Origin: JBIIUJ01 sp044340025
Lineage (GTDB): Bacteria > Pseudomonadota > Alphaproteobacteria > Caulobacterales > Aquidulcibacteraceae
Assembly: GCA_044340025.1 (NCBI GenBank)
Contig: JBIIUJ010000101.1
Location: 1-9,598, forward strand
Reading direction: 5' to 3'
DNA: 9,598 nt
Below are positions 5,615-9,598 of the stretch, in pieces. A model generated the notes under the pieces. It saw only the letters and a list, made by a program, of their open reading frames with translations, was not told the origin of the DNA and did not search any database. How positions within the stretch are numbered: position 1 is the stretch's first letter; every line of letters starts with the position of its first letter. A program made the translations under genes and the position numbers.

Positions 5615-6421
5615 ATGGCGAAAGCAACAGGCGCACTGATCGCAGCAATCGGGCTTCTCGTCGCTGGCGGCGGGGCGTTCGCCCAGAGCGCGCCGGCGCT
5701 GACGATTTCCGACTTTGTCGGCGTGATCGAGCTTGAAAGCGTCCCAGGCGCTGCGCTGGACGTCAGGGTCGAGCCCGGCGTGCGCCTGCAAGGGGTCGCC
5801 CCGCCTTCAGTGAGCCGGACCGGCGATCGGGTGACTGTGTCTGGCGGATGGCCGCGGGGGCGCTCGCTGTCCTGCGCGGGGCCGCCCGGCCGGTCCAGGC
5901 TTCGTGTGGACGGGCGCGATCATGCGCTGGCTGCATTGCCGCGCCTTGTCGTCACCGCCCCGCCGACGCTGTCGCTGATGGTCGAGCGCTCCATCCTTCA
6001 GGGTGGCGTGGGCGCGATCGGGGAAGGCAAGCTGGCGCTGATCAATTGCAGCGCGCTGCGAGTGGGGCCGGTGGGCGGCCCGCTTTCGGTCTTGCTTGCC
6101 GGCGGCGCGTCGCTGTCCTCCGGCGCGGTCGCCGGCCCCCTGGCGCTGACCCTTGCCGGCGGCGCCAAGGCGGACGTGGCCAGCGCCCCGGAAGTCAACG
6201 CCACCCTCGCCGGCGGCGCTCAGGCCCGCATCAGATCGGGCCGGTCGCAGCTTAGCCTCAACGCGGCGGGCGGCGCGGACTTCCGCCATGGCGGAACGGT
6301 GCTGTCGCCTCAGATCAACGCTGTCGGCGGCGCCGACATCAGCCTTGCCGCAACCGAGGGCAGCCCCCGTGTCGCCACCTTCGGCGGCGCCACGGTGAAC
6401 CTTGGACGGCGGAAATCCTGA
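5615..6421 (+). CDS. Secreted GIN-like (DUF2807-like) beta-helical repeat protein
   Basis: The 268-residue protein has a clear signal peptide (residues 1-23, A-F-A before Gln24). The mature N-terminal half contains short beta-like segments (DVRVEPGVRL, RVTVSGGW) and two cysteines. The C-terminal half carries six GGA triplets at residues 163, 182, 200, 219, 238 and 257, about 19 residues apart, alternating with short hydrophobic strands, as expected for a solenoid or beta-helix with tight turns. The overall style resembles the GIN/DUF2807 family of exported proteins, whose function is poorly known; this assignment is tentative. I chose ATG 5615 because AAGGGG precedes it at the right distance and the signal peptide follows at once; the frame is open further upstream, but that stretch overlaps rlmB. 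Periplasmic or surface location is inferred. Confidence 0.82.
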   Translation: MAKATGALIAAIGLLVAGGGAFAQSAPALTISDFVGVIELESVPGAALDVRVEPGVRLQGVAPPSVSRTGDRVTVSGGWPRGRSLSCAGPPGRSRLRVDGRDHALAALPRLVVTAPPTLSLMVERSILQGGVGAIGEGKLALINCSALRVGPVGGPLSVLLAGGASLSSGAVAGPLALTLAGGAKADVASAPEVNATLAGGAQARIRSGRSQLSLNAAGGADFRHGGTVLSPQINAVGGADISLAATEGSPRVATFGGATVNLGRRKS

Positions 6422-6435
6422 CGCCGGATCAGCGC

Positions 6436-6846
6436 TCAGCGTGCACCGTCGTCCTCGCCCGGCGCAGCGAACACAATTACGGCATAGCCGGCCGAAATCA
6501 CCGCCGCAGCGAGAAACCAACCCACCTGGCCGAGGCCGGCAGCCGTGACGCTCCCCGTTCCGGCGACCACGAGCGCCACAAAGCCCGCATGACCCAGACG
6601 CGCTGGCGTGAAGCGTAGCCGTAGTTGCGGTCCCTCTTCTGCAGGCAAGCCACGCGCCAGGAACAGTCCCGCGCCGCCAAACGCCGCGATCGTCACCAGC
6701 GATAGCGCGAACATGAAGAAGTAGATCGGGAGGAGCGGGACCCGCGCCAAGACGATGTAGCTCACCGCCATCGCGAAAGCGGCGGCCAATGTCACGCCCG
6801 AGTAAATCAGAAGCGTGACGAGTGTTTTGCGATCCTTGGCGGTCAT
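6436..6846 (-). CDS. Small integral membrane protein of unknown function (four predicted helices)
   Basis: The 136-residue protein has a charged N-terminus (MTAKDRK) and four hydrophobic stretches at roughly 9-34, 39-64, 84-105 and 108-128, so it should be a four-helix inner-membrane protein. The only sizeable polar loop (68-83) contains Glu-Glu and several Arg. The C-terminus is acidic. ATG 6846 is preceded by GGAG about 10 nt upstream. I do not recognise a family and see no catalytic motif. It lies 84 nt behind eda in the same direction with a hairpin between, so co-transcription is uncertain. It converges with the repeat-protein gene, whose stop is 14 nt away. Confidence 0.75.
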   Translation of the reverse strand: MTAKDRKTLVTLLIYSGVTLAAAFAMAVSYIVLARVPLLPIYFFMFALSLVTIAAFGGAGLFLARGLPAEEGPQLRLRFTPARLGHAGFVALVVAGTGSVTAAGLGQVGWFLAAAVISAGYAVIVFAAPGEDDGAR

Positions 6847-6902
6847 GGGGCCCCTCTCCGGTTGAGCGACCCGAAGGTAGTGTCGCGCTTGGCCCCGCCC
6901 AG

Positions 6903-6916
6903 GGCGCCGAAGCGCC
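6903..6916 (-). terminator. UUCG-capped hairpin after eda
   Basis: On the minus strand a 5-bp stem GGCGC/GCGCC with a UUCG tetraloop lies 14 nt after the eda stop. UUCG loops are unusually stable and common in terminators, but no T-run follows, so it may be an attenuating, processing or mRNA-stabilising hairpin. Confidence 0.3.
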
Positions 6917-6930
6917 GCGCAGCGCCAGCC

Positions 6931-7587
6931 TCAGGCAGGCTTGCGGAAAGCCGCGGCCCTTCGGGCGTTCGCCTCGATCGCAGCCCAGTCACCCGCCTCG
7001 ATCAGCGGCGCGGGGCAGATCCATGTGCCGCCGACCGCCACAACCGAAGGCAACGCCAGATAGTCGCCCACTTTTTCCGGGCCGATCCCACCGGTGGGAC
7101 AGAAGCGCGCGCCCGCCAGCGGCCCCGCAAACGATTTCAGCGCCGCCGCTCCGCCCGCCTGCTCTGCAGGGAAGAACTTGCAGACCGTGAAGCCATCCTC
7201 CAGCAGGCCCATCACTTCGGAAAGGGTCGCCGCGCCGGGCATGACGTCCACCCCGCAGGCTTTGAGCGCGGCGCGCAGCGCGGGCGTCGTGCCCGGCGTC
7301 ACAAGGAAATCCGCCCCCGCGGCGATGCAGGCGTCAACGTCTGCGGCCGTCAGCACGGTGCCTGCGCCGATGGAGAGATCTGGCCGCGCCGCCTTCATGG
7401 CCCGAATGGCGTCCAGCGCAGCCGGGGTGCGCAGCGTCACCTCCAGGTGATGCAGGCCGCCGGCCGCCAGCGCTTCGGCCAGACGCGCGGCCTTGGCTGC
7501 GTCTGCGATCGTGATCACCGGGATGAGCGGCCGTTGGGCCAGACGGTCTGCGAAGTCGGTCATGGAGCGTTCACCGCGCTCAGGCAT
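6931..7587 (-). CDS. eda: 2-dehydro-3-deoxy-6-phosphogluconate (KDPG) aldolase
   Basis: A class I aldolase of the Entner-Doudoroff pathway that cleaves KDPG to pyruvate and glyceraldehyde-3-phosphate in the cytoplasm. The 218-residue length and sequence match Eda: IPVI at 22-25, HLEVTLRT at 47-54 with catalytic Glu49 and Arg53, IGAGTVL at 73-79, VTPG at 96-99, and the Schiff-base Lys137 in CKFFPAE, followed by the phosphate-binding FCPTGGI. I chose ATG 7587, not ATG 7563, because it has a strong GGGAGGT Shine-Dalgarno (7594-7600) 6 nt upstream. ATG 7563 would make a 4-bp ATGA overlap with the upstream stop but has no ribosome site. The start lies inside the end of the upstream secreted-protein gene, so coupling is likely. 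No edd is in the window. Confidence 0.95.
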   Translation of the reverse strand: MPERGERSMTDFADRLAQRPLIPVITIADAAKAARLAEALAAGGLHHLEVTLRTPAALDAIRAMKAARPDLSIGAGTVLTAADVDACIAAGADFLVTPGTTPALRAALKACGVDVMPGAATLSEVMGLLEDGFTVCKFFPAEQAGGAAALKSFAGPLAGARFCPTGGIGPEKVGDYLALPSVVAVGGTWICPAPLIEAGDWAAIEANARRAAAFRKPA

Positions 7588-8651
7588 TTGGCTACCTCCC
7601 CCAGCGGATGCTCGGCGATGCAGAAAACCTGCTCATAGGGCCGCCCCGCTGCGGCGACGCACTGATTGGTGTTGAGCCGCACGCCTTCGAAGCAATTGTT
7701 CGCAGAGCGGCTGTTCAGCAGCGTCTGGGCGGCATCGGGCGGTGTGTCTGGGGCCTCGAGCGCGATGAGCGCGGCCAGCGCGGTCATGCGGTCGGCAGGC
7801 GAGCCCGCCGAACTGGTAACCCCCGAGCCCGGGCGGATCTGGGCTTGCGCAGCGCCCCAGCGCGTCGCGGTCCAGAAGCGTTGGGTCCGGGCAGGGTCTC
7901 CCGCCAGAAGCACGCTCGCCCCTGAAGCGGGCGCGATCGCGGCCAGAGTATCCGGGTTCGGCATGCGCGGGGCGAGCGCCGCCGAGCGCAGCGTCGCAAC
8001 ACGCGGACGCGTCTGGGTTGGCGCCAGACGGACCTGCGACCAGGGCTGGCGTTGCACCTCATACGACAGCGCCTTGTAGGCCTGGGCCACGGTCGCGATC
8101 CGGGCCGCGCTGTCGTCCGAGGTGCGCACCGCCCGCTCCACGGCCTGTGCGCCGCCGCGCATCGTGCGCGCGTAGGCCGGGCTTGCGCGCAGGCCGCGCA
8201 CCATCACATCGGCGCCGTAATAGGACGCCAGCTTGCGCGCATCCTCGATCAGAGCAGGCTCTTCGCTCGCAACCAGCGCGCCATAGGCGATCCAGCCTTT
8301 GGCCAGCCGCTCGCCCGGATGGCGGGCCACCCGCGCGAGGGTTGCATCGATTTCGGCCTGTGACCGGATGGATGGTGTGGCGATCGCGTCCACCTCGTTC
8401 AGGTAATCGGCATAAAGCGCGGCGTAGCGGACAACGAGGGGGCCGTCTCCAGGCGCGATCTGGGCCACGGCCGGCAGCGCCGGCGCGACCGCCTTGGGGG
8501 CTGGCGCGCTCCGTCTTGGCGGCGCCTTCGGCTTGGCCTTGGATTTCTGCGCGCTGACGGCCGGGCGCTGCTGCGCCGAGACCGTTCCCGCAAAGCTTAC
8601 CGCACCGGCCACGAGAGCAAACGCCGCCAAGGCTCCTGTCAGTCTGCGCAA
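7560..8651 (-). CDS. Secreted protein of unknown function with four C-terminal cysteines
   Basis: I do not recognise this family. With a TTG start at 8651 the protein has 363 residues and opens with a textbook signal peptide (MRR, then a hydrophobic core, V-S-A before the cleavage at about residue 26). A Lys/Pro/Ala-rich linker covers about 27-65. The remainder is mostly predicted helix with repeated Ala and Arg. The only cysteines are Cys320, 331, 344 and 356, all in the last 45 residues, suggesting two disulfides after export. TTG 8651 is preferred because AAGGAGG (8659-8665) lies exactly 7 nt upstream; ATG 8705 would put 18 charged residues before the signal peptide and has no good ribosome site. 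The 3' end overlaps the eda start by 28 bp. Confidence 0.8.
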   Translation of the reverse strand: MRRLTGALAAFALVAGAVSFAGTVSAQQRPAVSAQKSKAKPKAPPRRSAPAPKAVAPALPAVAQIAPGDGPLVVRYAALYADYLNEVDAIATPSIRSQAEIDATLARVARHPGERLAKGWIAYGALVASEEPALIEDARKLASYYGADVMVRGLRASPAYARTMRGGAQAVERAVRTSDDSAARIATVAQAYKALSYEVQRQPWSQVRLAPTQTRPRVATLRSAALAPRMPNPDTLAAIAPASGASVLLAGDPARTQRFWTATRWGAAQAQIRPGSGVTSSAGSPADRMTALAALIALEAPDTPPDAAQTLLNSRSANNCFEGVRLNTNQCVAAAGRPYEQVFCIAEHPLGEVAKCLSAVNAP

Positions 8652-8763
8652 GGGCGCCCCTCCTTCATTTTCCCGCCCACCGGGCAATCGGTCGTCATGA
8701 TTCATCGAATCCGGGAACTAAAAAGACAAAAGCGGCAATTTCCGGCACAGACAGTTACGGAAG
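8652..8763. promoter_or_regulatory. Divergent intergenic region between the secreted protein gene and the kinase gene
   Basis: This 112-bp gap separates two divergent genes and includes an AT-rich patch at about 8719-8733 (ACTAAAAAGACAAAA). It should contain promoters for both. TTGTCT on the minus strand is a possible -35, but no good -10 follows at 17 nt. No CtrA-type paired TTAA site is visible. Confidence 0.35.
8659..8665 (-). promoter_or_regulatory. Strong Shine-Dalgarno that fixes a TTG start at 8651
   Basis: AAGGAGG on the minus strand, 7 nt before TTG 8651. It decides the start of the secreted protein gene, because the upstream in-frame ATG (8705) would put the signal peptide at an internal position. 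Confidence 0.7.
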
Positions 8764-9598
8764 ATGGTTCAGCACACTTCAACCATAAACACCGCGGAGC
8801 CGCCCGCGCGCGCCGCAGCTGTGGCGGCGAATGCATTCGCCGCCGCTTTTGGCGTTTGGGCTTTGATGCAAGGGTTGAACGGCGCTGCCGGATCGCCTGC
8901 GGCGGCGCTCTCTGGCGCGCTGGTGGGCGCGGCTGGAGCGTTCGGCGTGATCAGCGGCCTATGGGCCCGCGACCTTCCCCTCCGCTCTGCGGTTGGGGTG
9001 GTCTGGGCGGCGGCGGCGGCGTGTCTGATCGTCGGCGGCGGGGTGGCGCAGCCGCTGGCGCTGCTCTGGTTTGCAGCCCCGGCGCTTGCGGTCGCAGCCG
9101 CCGGCGGCCGCCGCAACGAGGTGCTCGATGCAGCCCTGATCGGCTTTCTCGCCGCAATCGTCGCGCTGGCGATGCGGCTTGCCGCCGGGCTGGATGTGGG
9201 CGATCAGCGCCTTGCGATGCAGACAGGGCCAATCTCTGCTTCTGTGGCGGCGGGCGCGGCGCTGGCCGGGCTCGGTCTTGCCGCGCTGTGGCAGCCGGCC
9301 TACGCGGAGGATAGCCCCGCCCTGCGCCGCGCCGAAGCGCGCCTGGCCGCCGCCGAGGAAGCGCGCGCTCAGGCTCAGGCCGCCGCAGACGCCGCGGCGC
9401 AGTCCCAGGCGGAATTGCGCGCAGAGGTGGCCGAACTGACCACCGCGCGTGATGGGCTGGATGCAGCGCTCGCGGCCGCCCAGACCCGCAACCAGGATCA
9501 GGCGCTTTACTTCGCGCAAGCCAGCCATGAGCTGCGCACGCCGCTCAACGCTATCATCGGCTTTGCCGACGCCATGCGTCAGGGTTTGTTCGGCCCCA
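8764..9598 (+). CDS. Membrane sensor histidine kinase (N-terminal 278 residues, runs off the right edge)
   Basis: The frame is open from ATG 8764 to the edge. Several hydrophobic stretches at about 20-38, 48-67, 76-95, 97-114, 120-142 and 157-176 suggest up to six membrane helices with little periplasmic sequence. An Ala/Glu/Arg/Gln-rich coiled coil spans about 185-247, followed by the HisKA H-box SHELRTPLNAIIGFADAM with phospho-acceptor His255, then RQGLFGP. That last stretch recalls the DivJ/PleC group of alphaproteobacterial kinases, but the ATP-binding domain is outside the window and I do not assign a name. No PAS domain is visible between membrane and H-box. The ribosome site (GGAAG, very close to the ATG) is poor, so the start could differ slightly. 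No response regulator is in view. Confidence 0.88.
   Translation, partial: MVQHTSTINTAEPPARAAAVAANAFAAAFGVWALMQGLNGAAGSPAAALSGALVGAAGAFGVISGLWARDLPLRSAVGVVWAAAAACLIVGGGVAQPLALLWFAAPALAVAAAGGRRNEVLDAALIGFLAAIVALAMRLAAGLDVGDQRLAMQTGPISASVAAGAALAGLGLAALWQPAYAEDSPALRRAEARLAAAEEARAQAQAAADAAAQSQAELRAEVAELTTARDGLDAALAAAQTRNQDQALYFAQASHELRTPLNAIIGFADAMRQGLFGP

Noticed and set aside
6822..7638. Plus-strand open frames opposite eda
   Set aside because: Antisense to a gene with all KDPG aldolase catalytic residues; composition is that of a shadow frame.
1..9598. Mobile elements, CRISPR arrays, tRNA or rRNA genes, defence systems
   Set aside because: No transposase, integrase or terminal inverted repeats, no spaced direct repeats, no tRNA-like cloverleaf and no defence-type protein were seen on either strand.

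Overview
The window is GC-rich, densely packed DNA with short intergenic gaps. Gene content and order point to an alphaproteobacterium, probably of the Maricaulales/Hyphomonadaceae-Caulobacterales group. The supporting features are a 5-formyltetrahydrofolate cyclo-ligase followed by a TIGR00282/YmdB-type phosphodiesterase, a DivJ/PleC-like kinase H-box, a stand-alone KDPG aldolase and a GIN-like secreted protein. This assignment is inferred from the sequence; no search was run. I see no insertion sequence, prophage, CRISPR array, tRNA or rRNA. It reads as ordinary chromosomal housekeeping DNA with several local oddities.

Left part (1-2460, minus strand). Reading leftwards there is a likely 6S RNA with its own promoter, then 5-formyltetrahydrofolate cyclo-ligase, a YmdB-like metallophosphoesterase that starts exactly where the ligase stops, a cold-shock protein with a terminator, and the first 89 codons of a secreted protein that may be PEP-CTERM-like and has a near-consensus promoter. 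The 6S-ligase neighbourhood is a known proteobacterial arrangement. The RNA call rests on this synteny plus a 12-bp closing stem joining the two ends of a 162-nt region.

Middle (2548-6421). On the plus strand an alpha/beta hydrolase with His where the catalytic Ser should be is followed by dusA (tRNA dihydrouridine synthase A). Convergent to dusA, with interlocked stop codons, lies an rlmB-type 23S rRNA 2'-O-methyltransferase that carries an extra C-terminal NTF2/SnoaL-like domain. Divergent from rlmB is a secreted protein whose C-terminal half is built from GGA-centred repeats spaced about 19 residues apart.

Right part (6436-9598). Three minus-strand genes follow one another: a secreted protein with four C-terminal cysteines (TTG start, strong Shine-Dalgarno), KDPG aldolase (eda) whose start lies inside the end of that gene, and a small four-helix membrane protein. 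Divergent from these, running off the right edge, is a membrane-bound sensor histidine kinase with a coiled-coil linker and an intact H-box.

The most interesting items are the RlmB-NTF2 fusion, the predicted 6S RNA and its effect on the start of the ligase gene, the His-for-Ser hydrolase and the 19-residue repeat protein. I found no defence or mobile system.
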